NCBI GenBank assembly: GCA_007922225.1
Contig: ML680046.1
Coordinates: 310,906-374,905 of the forward strand
Direction of reading: 5' to 3'
Source: Emydura subglobosa
Lineage: Eukaryota > Chordata > Testudines > Chelidae
Length of the DNA stretch: 64,000 bases
The notes below the pieces were generated by a model. The model was not told the DNA's origin. It saw only the letters and a list, made by a program, of their open reading frames with translations, and did no database searches. Of the stretch, positions 31,236 through 43,055 are shown piece by piece. Each line of letters starts with the position of its first letter. Position 1 is the stretch's first letter. The translations under genes were made by a program, and so were the position numbers.

Positions 31236-32404
31236 AATTTATATTGCTTATTGAATCTTAGTTGGTGTTTTTCCCTATATTTTGAGGGCAGATGTGAGAA
31301 GGAAACTTTGTTGGGAGAGAAGAAGTGGAGCCTCAGCTCCCTACCCCTTACGTTGGATATCTGTGGGGTACTTGTTATAGATCACTATAAATAGGTCTTT
31401 CAAGACTTTTATTCTTTCTTATATGCTCCACATATGTAGGGATTTCTGGTAATGGATCAGCCTCATTATCTATGGTACAAATTTAGCCCCTGGATGAGTA
31501 TGTGTTATGTGCCCTCCGCTGCACTGTCTTCAATGCACAGAGGATGTTAATCTGTGACAGGTCTTAGCTAGGGAGCTTTAGGTACTTGTTTCAGTCCCTG
31601 GTGTTGCCCGAGGTGGACAAAATGTAACAGCCACCATCTTGGACTGAATTGAGATACATAAGAGTTACAAACACAAATCTCTGTAGGTTGAGTGAAAGAG
31701 CCAGGCTTTGTAGCTGGGGGTAGAACAGACTCATGTTCTCTGTGGACTGGGAACACTATCCTCAGTGGATCACAGTGCAGTTACACGGAATTTAGGTTCC
31801 CACTATCCACATTTAGAATGACTTTTTAATTCTAGTTTCTCTGGAATTTAAATCCATAACTTGCGCACACATAGAACAAAAGTTATCCTAATATATCAAC
31901 TGTTGTTTAATGATCTGGAGACTGGGTTCAAAATGCGGAAAGAAGCAAGTACTCTCTTGGTTCAAAAAAGTATCCGAAGCTATCTCCAAGATCATTTTCC
32001 TCAGGAATGGCCACAATGTTTAACCAGAAATAATTGTTTTCTTACAAGAAAGATCGATGATTTAGAAAATCAGCCAGGAGCCTTTGATTCCCAAATGGAG
32101 GAGACAATTCGCTATGGTTCTATTTGAACTTTATTTGACTGTGGTGTCAGAAATAAAAGCTGATAAGCTCATGCCGTAAATGGGATTTTTAAAGCTTCTC
32201 TCACAGAGATTTTATTTCAGAGTTAATACCAATTTGCCCTGCCTCTAAAGTCCACTGGGATCACGCTTCATTTTTTACAGATGGAAACATATAGAAAAGT
32301 ACCATACAAATACCTTTAGAACAGATTCTGCCTAGCCTTTATCCAGAGGAAGGGAAGTGATGACATAAAGAGCCTTCCTCACCTTTGTGCACTGATCTTG
32401 TATC
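31236..32404. other. Unassigned DNA
   Basis: No repeat was identified. The 88-residue open frame at 31861-32127 has no recognisable domain or splice context. A block at 31460-31760 may be an unrecognised repeat. Confidence 0.4.
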
Positions 32405-32960
32405 TGATGCAGATTAATTCCTGTGACAGATTAGCAATTTCCTGCAATATCCTGGACAACCCAGACAAGACCTTCTGTCTAAGAGAGGACCCAATCCTAT
32501 CTGGGAAGGGTGGGAAGGACATGGCCCAGTTTGTATGCTTGTTCTGAGCTCATAGCTGTTATGAACTTGTGACCACCGAAAATACCCTGGGTGAGGTCCA
32601 AAAGACTGCACACTGCCCAGAGCCCTTGCTCGAGTTGGGGTGATCTCTGGTAAGCTTATTAGCATGTGTGTAGGTTCTCTTATTGTTTTTAAGGTTTTTT
32701 TCTGTCATGTTTTTACCTTAACAATCAATGTGCTTGCCTGGAAAGAGAATTTACACTGTTTATAGCCTCTGAAGAGAAAGGTGAAGCAGGGAGGGAGCTG
32801 TGCAGCTTGGAAATACCTTGGTCAGGAGGGAAAGAGATGCATATCTCCACCCAAGAGAGGCAACAACTGGGGAGCTGGAAGCCTGAGAGTGGCTGCCCTT
32901 GCTGGACCATGGACGGGGGATACAGGTGCAATTGCTCTGCATCATGAGAATTCCCATGAG
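32405..32960 (+). mobile_element. LTR-like element, second copy of the 11.5 kb family
   Basis: CCTGTGACAGATTAGCAATT, AGACCTTCTGTCTAAG, AAGGGTGGGAAGGACATGGC, TTTTTACCTTAACAATCAAT, GTGCTTGCCTGGAAAGAG and GGACCATGGACGGGGGATAC follow the order of 11510-12240. The polyadenylation hexamer of copy 1 is mutated here to CAATCA. The 185-residue minus open frame (33317-32760) overlaps it and is fortuitous. Confidence 0.55.
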
Positions 32961-34329
32961 GCTGTGGTTCAGCTGCGTGGGCGGGCATGCGGGATTATGG
33001 GGGCAAGGCTCTGCCCATTTCCCGCTCCTGCTCACCCCCACCCCTCCCTTTTGTGTGACAAGGTGAGGAGTGGCCTCCGAGAGACTGCTCTCTTCCCATG
33101 GTGCTGGTGGGCTGCCCGAGATATGCACTGCTTGTGAGCATGGGGAAGGCAGCTGGTGTTTAAGACTCATGAAAGGGGCAGTCGTAATTGCAGTTCCTTT
33201 GTTGAGGGAAGCAATGGGACTGATCCCTCCGTGTGCCCCTGGGAGTGCACACCACCCCAGTAAGGACAGGAGGGGAGGAGAAATAATGGGGCTATGGTCT
33301 TGCCTTCCTTTTCGCAATGGTTCACAGAATAAGCTGGGGCACCAGGAGAAGCAGGCCTAAAGGACGGTGCCACTGGTGTGGGACCTCTGCATACCAGGGA
33401 AATCAAGGAGGGTGACTGACTCCTTGTGGTATAGCCTCTCCAAGAGCTCCCCATGGATGGGGGGCTCTGCACCTCCCCCTACACAGGGCTAGGCCTTAAA
33501 GGCATGATGTACCCTTCGGTGAATGCAAAGCCTCTTTCACGGGGAAGGTGCCGTATATCTGCAAGATGTTAGCATTGAAGTAATGTGGGATGAAGGGATG
33601 TTATGACGTCATTACAAAATGGCTGCATCGGAGATTGTCTGTGTGTGGATGTAGAATCCACCCTTTGCTGACAGGGACTGCAGATCATACATCAGGCCAA
33701 GGAAAATGGAGAGTCTTAGTCTTAAGGATTGTGCTCTGGACTGAACAATGGATATGCTCAAGGGGTGGCCTGAGTAGGAAAAGCAGTTTGACCAAATTTC
33801 CCTGTAGAGCGCTGGTGAAATGGATAGGGGAAAATTTCCAAAAATATCATGAAGGGACAAAGGTAACAAAGCAGAGGTTAAAAAAAAAAAGAAGATTCAT
33901 ATTGAGGAAGAAGGGAAAAGGCTTTTGGAGGGGCGGGAAGTTTGGGCAAGAGAGGAGAAGAGATGGACATGCTTTCATAGCAGGGGGGAGTTTAACCTCA
34001 GGATCAACCAAGGTCAGAGAAAGTTAGCTGGGCTGGAAAGGCTCCATGTTTCTGAAGAGAAGCCATTGATTGCAGAGGAAGGATCCTGGGTATCCTAGAG
34101 TGTCCTGCCCATGCTCCAAGGCATCTCTAGATTGCTGAGGAACCTGAGGCAAGGAAACACACACGTGTGTTTATTATTTTGTCTAGTTCTGTGCATCTCT
34201 CATGCTATCACGTGAGAGCAATGGTGGTTTAGAATCTTGTGCAAAGCTTCCCAGTGTCTGCTGGCTTTCCCAGAAGAGGTAAACTATACGCCAGAAGGCT
34301 CACACTGGACAGGATACGGGAAACGTGGC
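32961..34329. other. Unassigned DNA
   Basis: No repeat match within the window was found. The 145-residue plus open frame at 33590-34027 has a Lys/Arg-rich tail coming from purine-rich low-complexity DNA (33870-33960) and no recognised domain; I do not consider it a gene. Some of this may be further LTR-derived sequence. Confidence 0.4.
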
Positions 34330-34612
34330 AGAGCTTCTGTTTTGATCATTTCAAAACACTGTATTGTGGTTTTGACAATTTTTAATTTTATTTTAAAGAA
34401 AAAGTTGGTTCAAACTGAAAAACGATAATGTTTTCCGTGGGGGAAATATTGACACATTTTGATAATTTCTGAACTGTTTTTCCCAAAACATTTTGAGTTG
34501 AGAAATTTGCCAAATTCTTTTTTTTCCCCCCATGAAAAGTTCTGGTTTTGACAAAAAGGCATTTTCTGACCAAAAATCATTTGCTCAGACCAATTCCCAG
34601 CCAGCTCTATGA
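34330..34612. mobile_element. T/A-rich MITE ending in CCAGCTCT
   Basis: The interior alternates TTTTGACAATTTTTAATTTT, CAAACTGAAAAACG, GAACTGTTTTTCCCAAAACA, TTTTGAGTTGAGAAATTTGC and CATTTTCTGACCAAAAATCA, and ends CCCAGCCAGCTCTATG. It is related by its end to 26176-26277. The left terminal repeat is not clear. Confidence 0.5.
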
Positions 34613-37304
34613 ATGACTTAGACTAATGTGAAAACCAAAGAAACCAAACAAACAACTGGGCAAAAAAAGCATCAAACAACTTGGACAGGAAATGGAAGGC
34701 ACAAAAGACAAGCCCCGCTAATTCAGTGAAGCATGGGATGGCCTTCAAGCGTCTACACAGAACTGAAGTGACGGCTGGGCATGGAGTCAGTCTTTGGATG
34801 GCTTATGTTCAGTTAAAGCCTTAAGGCCTTGTCTGCTGGTGACTTTCCCTCCAATTAATAATAAATGCAAAACAAATGAGATCTTTAGGACTCACTAAAG
34901 TGGACTTCTTGTTCCTGGTTCCTAATGTTCTCCCTGAACACCTGCCAAGGTGTTTGTAACAAGAAGGGCTACAAAAGCCGTTTCCTAAATGGCTTTAGTT
35001 TTAATACCGTCCTTACGACTCTGGGTAAGTTAAAGGCTTTTGATCAACTTAATCACAGTTATTTGTTTTATGCTCGGAGGCCTTTGGGTTTTGTAGCAGC
35101 CATTCATTGCTTATGTTAAAATGTTACATTCCAACCTTTATCGCCAGCTTGGCGATAAAGGTGATTTATAATCTTGCTTTTTCCTGCTCAGAGAGGGATA
35201 TGACAGCAGCGATCTCTCAGGTATACTGCATTCACTGTCAAGTGAGCCATTAATTTCAACACTGCAGAGGTATCTGCCTAACCGATCTTGAGGTCCTGAG
35301 ACTCATGCATCTCCCCTTAGACGAATGAAGACAATTAAATCTGCCGTTAAGATTTTTCAGCTTCCACAGACACTTTATTTTTCTTTTATGATAATCATAT
35401 TAAAATTGCATGCACTCATTTGTACATTTTAACAAGCCTTCACTGTTCCAAGTCAGCTGGGGGAAGGGGGAATTGTCACGGTTTTCATCAACATCTTTTT
35501 CTGTCACTACAGCCCTTCCAAAGGGAGTGACTGAAGCAGAATCCGTTAGGGGCTAGAAGGCATTTGCACTCCCAGCTGGGGGGAGGGAGGGAGAAAGCGG
35601 GCGCGGGGGGAGGGGGGGGGAATGGCTAAGTCAGGATTTTCCTGGGACTGCTGCAATGTAAAGATGTGTTTGTTAAAGAATTATTTCCAAAGGAATGAGC
35701 AAGCCCAGGGAATCTTACACCCAGCTGACTCTTCTCAGCCTTCGTTAAGCCAATGCTTTTCGTCTCTGACAGTTAAAAGCAAGGCCAAGTCTAGGAACAC
35801 CTTGCTGCACTAGGGCCCTATCCTGTGCGGTGCTGAGTGTCCTCAATTTCCATTCATAATGATGATATTCGTTCATGTTTATGTTGCAGCTATGTGTAGA
35901 AGCTCGAGTGAAGATCCGGGCCCCATTGTCTCAGCTACTATGCAAACAGAATCCCTGTACCAGAGAACTTGCAATAGAAGGAAAAGCTTGAAATCCAAGG
36001 GTCCGATCCTGCTCCTATTAAGTTTATTGGATTTTTGCGGGAGAACAGGATCAAGCCTTAAGGCCTTCATTCAGATGTGCAAGCCCACAGTCCCGCCAAA
36101 GTCAGTTCACAGCTCTGCGGTATGGGAGATGCTGCTGGAGAGATCACAGCTTTTGGCTTCCGCTATTTTCCTCTTCCCCGCCCTTCTATACTACCTTACT
36201 CCGTTGTCCCTGTGTCCCAGCTCTCGCTTGAAAAAAATTAAAGCTCCTCTCCTCCCCAGACACACTAACACCCAGCCTCCCTGGCTAACTTGCAAATGAC
36301 TAACAATAAATGCAGGCCAAAATCAGGCACTTAAGTTTATATTTAGGATCAACAGGCAGCCTGCTGGTGCTGTGCGTCTGTAACTCCGAGTGAAGTCAGT
36401 GATTACTGTGGATGTTTGGAAAATTCCATCACTTACTGCAGAAAACTAAAAGTGGATTCAGGTGCTTTACTTTGGCACCGATCATTCTTTTCTTAGCTCT
36501 CCTGCCATTTCCACTGCTCTCACCAGCACAGACTGCCTGGAGGTGTTGACTGCATACTTAAGCATCCGTGTCGTCCACATGCTCTTGCGGTAGACAATCC
36601 ATGACTCAATGGACCATATTCAGCCTGATTTACACCCCATGCAATTCTCATCGCCTTGAATGCGGAGGCATGGGTATAATTAAAGGCCGAATTTGGACCT
36701 CTCCGATGTTCAGTGCTGCAGCTGACTGCAGTAGTGAGAGATGCAATAACAGCAGGAGATTTCAGAAAAAGATCTATCTATAGCACATCATCTAACGCTC
36801 TCAACCATCCAGAAAGCCTTGCAGGTTAAAACTGGTTCTTCAGAAAGCAAGTGCCCTGGATTTGGAGCTTAAGGACAGAATCTTCATCAAAACTTAATGA
36901 AGTATTCATTTTAATTCCCATTTATTTTACTTAACATTGACAGACAACGAACTTTACTGAGATACTTGTTATTGTAGAGCTGTCAAGTCTCCTTTGTCTG
37001 AGAAGTTGACTTTTTTTCCCTGTGCAAGGGAAGGGGGGGTCGAACACATCATTTATGGCATAGTTTTCAAAACAGCGAGACAGCATTTTTCATCCTTTGG
37101 GATAGCCCCATTCAGAGCAATAAGGATTGACCACGATTGTATTCTTATGTCAACGTGCTGTTGTGAAGGTAGGTTTCTATTTGACGGTAGTGGAGGAGAG
37201 CAGACCTGCAGAATACTACAACAATGCACCTTTCTAGAATACCTTGCCCCTTAGGATTTCTTAATATTTTACAAACGTTGTTCATGCTCTACTACCCTGA
37301 GCAC
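34613..37304. other. Largest repeat-poor block
   Basis: Nearly 2.7 kb with few transposon signatures, except a hairpin repeat at 35998-36062 and a G-rich tract at 35577-35623. The longest open frame (35859-36299, 146 residues) crosses that hairpin repeat, lacks splice or start context and looks random. A block of this kind in a gene-poor window can hold conserved non-coding elements; that cannot be judged from one sequence. Confidence 0.4.
35998..36062. repeat. Hairpin short repeat
   Basis: GGGTCCGATCCTGCTCCTAT is mirrored by GGGAGAACAGGATCAAGCC. It belongs to the small palindromic class also seen at 37.7 kb. Confidence 0.65.
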
Positions 37305-37490
37305 AGGACAAAGACCTCCTGACTTCCAATCCCAGCTCAGAAATCATCTCCTTTTGTGGTCTTGGGCAAATCACGTTCGCTCTCTGCCTCAGTTTCCTTA
37401 GTTGCAAATGGGGATCATAATACTAGCAGACTTACCTCATAAGGGATTGTGTGGCCCAATGAGTTAATATGCATATGTCACAGGTAGATA
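37305..37490 (+). mobile_element. MIR/CORE-SINE
   Basis: CTGACTTCCAATCCCAGCTC, TGTGGTCTTGGGCAAATCAC, TCTGCCTCAGTTTCCTTAGT, TGCAAATGGGGATCATAATA, AGACTTACCTCATAAGGGAT and AATGAGTTAATATGC are in the canonical order of a mammal-like MIR core and tail. The tRNA head is mostly missing. Confidence 0.88.
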
Positions 37491-37740
37491 TAGGAATATA
37501 CAGAAAATACTTCAGACACCACTGAAATGGGGCTCTCTTTGGGTGGAATGCAATAGCTGTTTAATAGCACACAGCAACACCATGCAAGAGTTTGGGACAG
37601 GAAGTAAAGAAGAATGGAATATCAAATTGAGATTGCTTGCAGGATATAGTTACCCTAGTATGGATTTATCCACAATACTTGAAATAACACCTTTACTTTT
37701 CTTCAAAGTAGCATGGGATCTTTAGTGACCATGTGTTGAG

Positions 37741-37822
37741 GACCTTGGGCAAAATCCTGGCGACACTGAAGTCAGTAGGAGATTTGCCATTGACTTCAGT
37801 GGGGCCAGGATTTTACCCATTA
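37741..37822. repeat. Hairpin short repeat, well preserved
   Basis: The left arm TGGGCAAAATCCTGGCGACA,CTGAAGTCA and right arm TGACTTCAGTGGGGCCAGGA,TTTTACCCA are inverted, with 2 mismatches in about 29 bp around a short loop. RNA from either strand would form a stable hairpin. Confidence 0.85.
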
Positions 37823-38559
37823 TTTTTTAATTTGTTTAAAAGAAACCTCTTCCGAAAGCAAATTGTTCCCTAACACCATGCTCCTGGCTGGTTCAGTACT
37901 GACTGATCAAGACCGGATTGCTGGCATCACTTCCTGCAGTGCATGCATGGTCTCTGGAAAGCTTCCATCTACAAACTGACCCAGCCCAGTTGCATAGGAC
38001 ATGAGACCTAATGGGAATCGCACACACTGAAGCAGTTAAACAAGCCAAACTGTTGGACTCATTTTATAATAGGCTTTTTCTGGAGCACTAGGTGATCCAG
38101 GATTTGGTAATGGAGTAAAGATCCTTTCACCCCTCGGTTGCTACTGACTCAGATCAGCCCAAGTTGGCAGATACATGGAAGTTGTAACCTTCCGATGCTC
38201 TAAATGAAACGGGCTGGTGATCTCATCTTGATGCTGTGCAAGACCGCTGCCTAAACTCTACTCCTTCTAATGCTTCCTGCCTGTCCCCTTGTGCCTACAT
38301 ACTCATACTGGTGGCATTGTGGCACCCTTTGGGACAATGGGAAGGGCCTGGATGAGCATTCAATGGCCAGAAGGAGAGAGTCTTAGTTCTCCCCTCTGAG
38401 TTACAGTTCTAGTAGTTCAAAAACTCATCACAATGTCTCCTTCCTATGGAGAACCTGCCTCCGAGACATGAATGCTAAAGAGGTTCTAGGCTATAGGGTA
38501 TTCTGGGCTTGGATTATCTGTCTCACTTGTTGATGCTGTTCCACTTTGCATGAAATACA

Positions 38560-38921
38560 AAGGGCCAGAAAAGCACTGAAAATTACTCTATAGCCCAGTG
38601 GTTAAGGCATTCCCCTGGGAAATGTGAAACCTAAGCTCAAGTCCCTGGTCTGAGTCACACCAAGTGAGTATTTGAACATGGATTTCCCAAATCCTCTGCC
38701 AGCGCTTTAACCACTTAGCTATTCAGTATAACAGTAACGCCATCACCTCCCCCTCTGCTTTTCTTCAGAAAGGGGTGACCTAGCTTAGGTACTTAACTCC
38801 AGGAGAAGGTTCATGGTGGTGAATCCTGAGTGGCCATAGGTGCCTCTCTGCATCCCAGATTAGGTGTCTGAATCCCTTTGAGAGACAGGGCCTTAGGATC
38901 CACCCCTTTCCAGGTGGGAGC
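38560..38921. mobile_element. Palindromic tRNA-like DNA element, left part
   Basis: CTATAGCCCAGTGGTTAAGG, CATTCCCCTGGGAAATGTG is inverted in CAAATCCTCTGCCAGCGCTT, TAACCACTTAGCTATTCAG. A box-B-like AGCTCAAGTCCC lies inside. The following TAGGTACTTAACTCC and TTAGGTGTCTGAATCCCTTT words continue a larger reptile element that is cut by the CR1 at 38922 and resumes at about 39556. Confidence 0.6.
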
Positions 38922-39555
38922 TGGTCACTCCCTCTCAAAGAAGATATACTGGAATTGGAAAAGGTACAGAAAAAGGCAACAAAAATGATTAGGGATATGG
39001 AACAGCTTCCATATGAGGAGAGATTAATAAGACTGGGACTGTTCAGCTTGGAAAAGAGACGACGAAAGAGGGGATAGGATAGATGTCTATAAAATCATGA
39101 CTGGTGTGGAGAAAGTAAATAAGGAAGTGTTATTTACTCCTTCTCATAACACAAGAACTAGGCGTCACCCAATAAAATTAATAGGCAGCAGGTTTAAAAC
39201 AAACAAAAGGAAGTATTTCTTCACACAATTCACAGTCAACCCGTGGAACTCTTTGCCAGAGGATGTTGTGAAGGCCAAGACTATAACAGGGTTTAAAAAA
39301 GAACTAGTTACATTCATGGAGGAGAGGTCCATCAATGGCTATTAGCCAGGATGGGCAGGGATACAAAACCATTCTCTGAAGCGTCCTAGCCTCTGTTTGC
39401 TGAAAGCTGGGAATGGGTGACAGGGAATGAATCACCTGTTGTGTTCATCCCCGCTGAAGCACCTGGCATTGGCCACTGTTGGAAGACAGTGTGCTAGATG
39501 AATCATTGGTCTGACCCAGTATGGCCATTGTTATGCATATTCTCGTGTTCCTCAG
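38922..39555 (+). mobile_element. CR1-clade LINE 3' region, second lineage
   Basis: The copy encodes ORF2 C-terminal blocks. A run at 38960-39060 translates to a Pro-Tyr-Glu-Glu-Arg-Leu-like motif. The open frame 39097-39345 contains [26 protein letters not shown] and Asn-Ser-Leu-Pro-Glu-Asp-Val-Val. The 3' untranslated part ends GACCCAGTATGGCCATTGTT ATG-like, the terminus seen at 21.1 kb. It is 5' truncated and the best member of this lineage here. Confidence 0.92.
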
Positions 39556-39760
39556 CATTTCCTACTAGGTGGCTTAGCAGTTCACAGAAGCTTGCACGCT
39601 GAGCAGGGAATTTCTCTTTCAGACACCTAATTCTCCCTATGCATTGTCGAGGGAGCCAGGGTGCCTAATTCTGGGTTGTGAATTCCACTGGACACAGGGT
39701 GCCTAAAAGTTAGGTGTTGAAATTCTTAAGTTTCCCTGTGACTCCACAATTTAGCTAAAG
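39556..39760. mobile_element. Palindromic DNA element, right part
   Basis: Words such as CTAGGTGGCTTAGCAG, GACACCTAATTCTCCCTATG and GGTGCCTAATTCTGGGTTGT with AAGTTAGGTGTTGAAATTC mirror those left of the CR1 (TAGGTGTCTGAATCC; TAGGTGCCTCTCTGC). I therefore join it, as an interrupted element, to 38560-38921. The outer boundary is uncertain. Confidence 0.45.
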
Positions 39761-39929
39761 CTGTAGAGCTCCTATGCTTTGTTTGCAGGATTCTTGATTC
39801 ACTCCCCTGTGACAAACAAGATGAAACTGTGAGCTTTTCAAATCAGACATTCTGGCCCTGATCTGAAGTCACAGTGTGTCCTTCATTTGACTTCGTGTCT
39901 CTGATCAGGTCTGTACAGAGAAATGAAAT

Positions 39930-40062
39930 GTCTGGCTTGCAAGGACAGAATAAGTTCTTCCCAGATCTGACAGAGTTCTGTGTAGCTTGAAAACTCTTTC
40001 ACCAACAGAGGATGGTCCAATAAAAGAGTTTATCTCACCCACCGTGTTTCTTTAAGCGCTAC
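39930..40062 (+). mobile_element. Penelope-like end, second type, decayed
   Basis: CCCAGATCTGACAGAGTTCT, GTGTAGCTTGAAAACTCTTT, CACCAACAGAGGATGGTCCA, ATAAAAGAGTTTATCTCACC is the same series as the right arm at 53038-53138. The expected CGAAAGC block is TGAAAAC here, consistent with CpG decay. No coding part remains. Confidence 0.55.
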
Positions 40063-41869
40063 AAAGTTTTTTTAGATGTGACAGGTCAGTCAAATAACCA
40101 ATAGTTCAAACTGGCACTGGCACAAGATGGGGTGACATTTATCTGCAGCAGAACGGCCCCAAAAGCACAGAGTTCTTCTCTGCCTTTGACAATCTCAAAA
40201 ACAAATCAAAGCCAAGGCTTGCTTGCGGTTTCATTCCTACCGCCAAAGGATCAGCAGAAGTCATGGGCAGGCATTGTCAGTACAACTGACTGGGGTTTCT
40301 AGGTGCGACTGCAGTACAAACAAATAAATCATAATCTTGGCTTTTGGAAAGAAAGATTTGATCTGTGGAACTGAACGATGTGCACATGCTGATGGCTTAA
40401 ACTGAATTCCATAGCATTTCAGTCCAGCCATAAAAAAGAAAATAAAAACAAATCCACATTGCTAATGCTAATTTGTGCATCTGCAGTTATTACTTGCTTC
40501 TCACATGAGTTTAGCTGTCTCAGAGGATTTCAGGGGATCTAGCCCAGCTTTCATATCCCACAGTACACAGAACATTGTGAGGGGTTGTGTTACAATGCTG
40601 ATGTACCTCTCTCTTGTTGCTAGATTTTTTTTCTCCTCCTTGCCTTACAGCTGTTTGCATGCTGAGTGAACACTACCATTGTACCAATGAAGTACCAATA
40701 ACACATTCATAAAAAGGCCCATCAAGCCTCACTTCCCAGTAAGTGACAGCAAAATGCCAGCTGAAGTGGCATGTAACTCAATGACAACTGTAAGACCCAA
40801 AACAAAAGTCTCAGCAGAGGGGAAAAAAAATATTGGTTCTTATAATTTTCCTTCCAGGTCTTACGTCTTCCACATCCTGTTTCCAGAGTGTGTCCAGGAC
40901 AATTACCAGTGATTTCCTGTGGCTATAAAAGCCAGCATCATCATTCAGTGTTGTTGATATAACAATGCCAACTGGCTTGGTTATTCTGGCTCGATAGCCA
41001 ATTTAAAAAAAGAGGTTATGGAACCCAGTGGTCATGAGCCACTGGGGGCTTTGTGACATTCTTAGGGATGGATTCTCTGCTTCATGAAGGTCACTTTGCC
41101 CTGTGGAGAGTGAACTCACATGAGCTGAAAGAATCCCCTCCTCCCCCAAAGAAATGCTCGTGTGTAGGAGAAATTCCAACTGGTGTAAAGCTGGGAGTGG
41201 GAGTTCTGCTGCCTCCTAAGCCAATTCCATCCAGGATGCCTCTTTTGTTGGAGCTGCACTGCCTGGCTTAAGAGGGGACGTATCAGGGAAGGAGAAGGTG
41301 TGTTTTGGGGTTGGAGGAGAAAGAAGAGAACGGATCAAGGGGTGGGAGGTGTAGGTGTCTGGGGAGGGAAGGAGAAGGTCTTCCATCAGTAGCATAAGTG
41401 CAAGCTGCCCCGATGCAGTGAAAAACGCTACTATATCACAATGGTAGCTCTTTGCACCTGCTTAGTACGCTGCACAGGTATAAAAGACTGCGAGGCATGC
41501 AGGGCAATGATAAAGTGGGCTCAGATAACCTTACTGTATACAGGACTTTTCAGGAAGGGAGAGGAAATAATTTTCCATCAGCGCACAAGATCCTTGAAAG
41601 TCAGCGAATCTCCCTCTGTCTTTTAAAACTAATTATATTAGAACAGAAAGAATGAATAGTCCAAAGAATAGAAACACTTGCAGTACCATTGGTATGAATA
41701 TTGCCTTATTTGCCAAGGCTTTGCACTCAGGGTCATAATAGGAGAGCGGAATGGGGGTAAATTACTAATAATCTGATTTGATCTCATGTTACACCCACTT
41801 GTCACGGGGGTGAATGACTAGGAAGGGACAAGAGAGCGGAGGAACAGGCCAATGAATTGTCATCTTGTT
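40063..41869. other. Unassigned DNA
   Basis: No repeat family was recognised except a possible old element around 41050-41260. Short open frames at 40475-40669, 41053-41271 and 41441-41655 lack motifs and overlap in different frames. Confidence 0.4.
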
Positions 41870-42060
41870 AGCTAATTAATTTGCACAACATCCCTGTGAC
41901 ATGACTAGCCCTGTTTCAGCCCCATTTTCCAGTAGGGAAAGCTGGGGCACAGGCAAGATGCTTCGCTGGAAGCATGTTGCAGACAGAGGAATAAGACCCA
42001 TCTTTCCTGACTTCCACCCTTGTTCTTAATCACAAGAGCCTCCTTTTTTCTCAACTCATT
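41870..42060 (-). mobile_element. MIR/CORE-SINE
   Basis: CACAACATCCCTGTGACATG, CCCCATTTTCCAGTAGGGAA, AGCTGGGGCACAGGCAAGAT and AGACCCATCTTTCCTGACTT are the reverse of the MIR core and box B segments. Confidence 0.7.
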
Positions 42061-42142
42061 GAGGTCTGATCCAAAGCCCAGGTATGTCAGTAGATGTCTT
42101 TTCAATAACTTCAATGGGTTTTGGATTAAGCCCTGATTAGCT
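42061..42142. repeat. Hairpin short repeat
   Basis: AGGTCTGATCCAAAGCCCAG is mirrored by GGTTTTGGATTAAGCCCTG around CAATAACTTCAATG. It is the same class as 10566-10655 and 26756-26790. Confidence 0.6.
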
Positions 42143-42355
42143 GGCAAACGTTTGAATGCAGGAGTGATGGAAGATAAGACTAACAATTAGCCAATTTGCT
42201 TCCATGAATATCTGATTTTGTGTTTAAATGCAGGTTTCTGCAAGGTTGGCTGGTATATGGATTTTTTTTGCAGACTCACCCATCACTACCCGCTTTAGAA
42301 ATTCTGTGTCTTAATTGAGCAATGCCCTGTTTTAAGCAGAAAGGATGGGTCACAG

Positions 42356-42630
42356 AGTCAGAGATTCATGGGTTTTAAGGCCAGAAGGGACTAGTATGAT
42401 AATCTAGACTGACCTCATGCATAACTCAGGCTCTAGAATTTCATTAATTGATTCCTACATCTAGCCCAATGATGTCTGGTTGAGGTATAGCATATCTTTT
42501 AGAAAGATGTCCAATCTTGATATGAAGAGTCCCCGTGATGGAGAATCTTCCATGTCCTTTGGGAAGCTCTTCCAATAACTAATTTTACCCTCACTGTTAA
42601 AATTCTGCATCTTCTTTATACAGTCAAGTT
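42356..42630 (-). mobile_element. CR1-clade LINE 3' region, third lineage
   Basis: The plus strand reads TCAGAGATTCATGGGTTTTA, AGGCCAGAAGGGACTAGTAT, GATAATCTAGACTGACCTCA, TGCATAACTCAGGC, then AGAAAGATGTCCAATCTTGA, GGAGAATCTTCCATGTCC and TTTTACCCTCACTGTTAAAA. It is the reverse of an ORF2 C-terminus plus tail, and the best example of this lineage in the window. Confidence 0.82.
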
Positions 42631-43055
42631 CGCTTTGTGGGCCATACTATAAATGGAACAATAAGGTAAAGATGGCAATATTTACCCCCAAATTCTGCTG
42701 CCTTCTACATTAGACTTCATCTGACATTATCGGGAAACAGTCACTGCCATTCATGTACCACTGCCTACAGCATGCCCACCCTGGGAAACGTTCACTGACT
42801 GAGATGTGATATGAGAGGAGTTAGTCAATGTAAGATGAGGGGTATAGGAACCTGACATACTCCTCACTTGGAATCCCTGGAAATTGAGGATTGTGTTCCC
42901 AGTATTAAAGCAGGACACAGGGAAGGGTAGGATTCAGCCACTATCCCAAATCAGCAGAGAAGCAGCTGTACTGTAGCCTAGTTCCGCAATAAACAGAAAG
43001 ATTTGACATTAGTACCGGCCACTATACATTGTAGACAAGTAAGCAGAGTTCAGTT

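Noticed and set aside
32760..33317. 185-residue open frame on the minus strand
   Set aside because: Its 3' part lies in an LTR-like repeat and other frames on both strands are open too, which indicates composition rather than coding.
33590..34027. 145-residue Lys/Arg-rich open frame
   Set aside because: The basic tail is a translation of purine-rich low-complexity DNA (GAAGAAGGGAAAAGG-like); there is no motif or homologue that I recognise.
35859..36299. 146-residue open frame on the plus strand
   Set aside because: It crosses a hairpin repeat, has no recognisable domain, no splice context and no codon pattern that stands out; random frames of this length are expected in 64 kb.
38586..38727. 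tRNA gene pair in inverted orientation
   Set aside because: The tRNA-like words are mirrored as part of one palindromic mobile element and do not fold as complete tRNAs.
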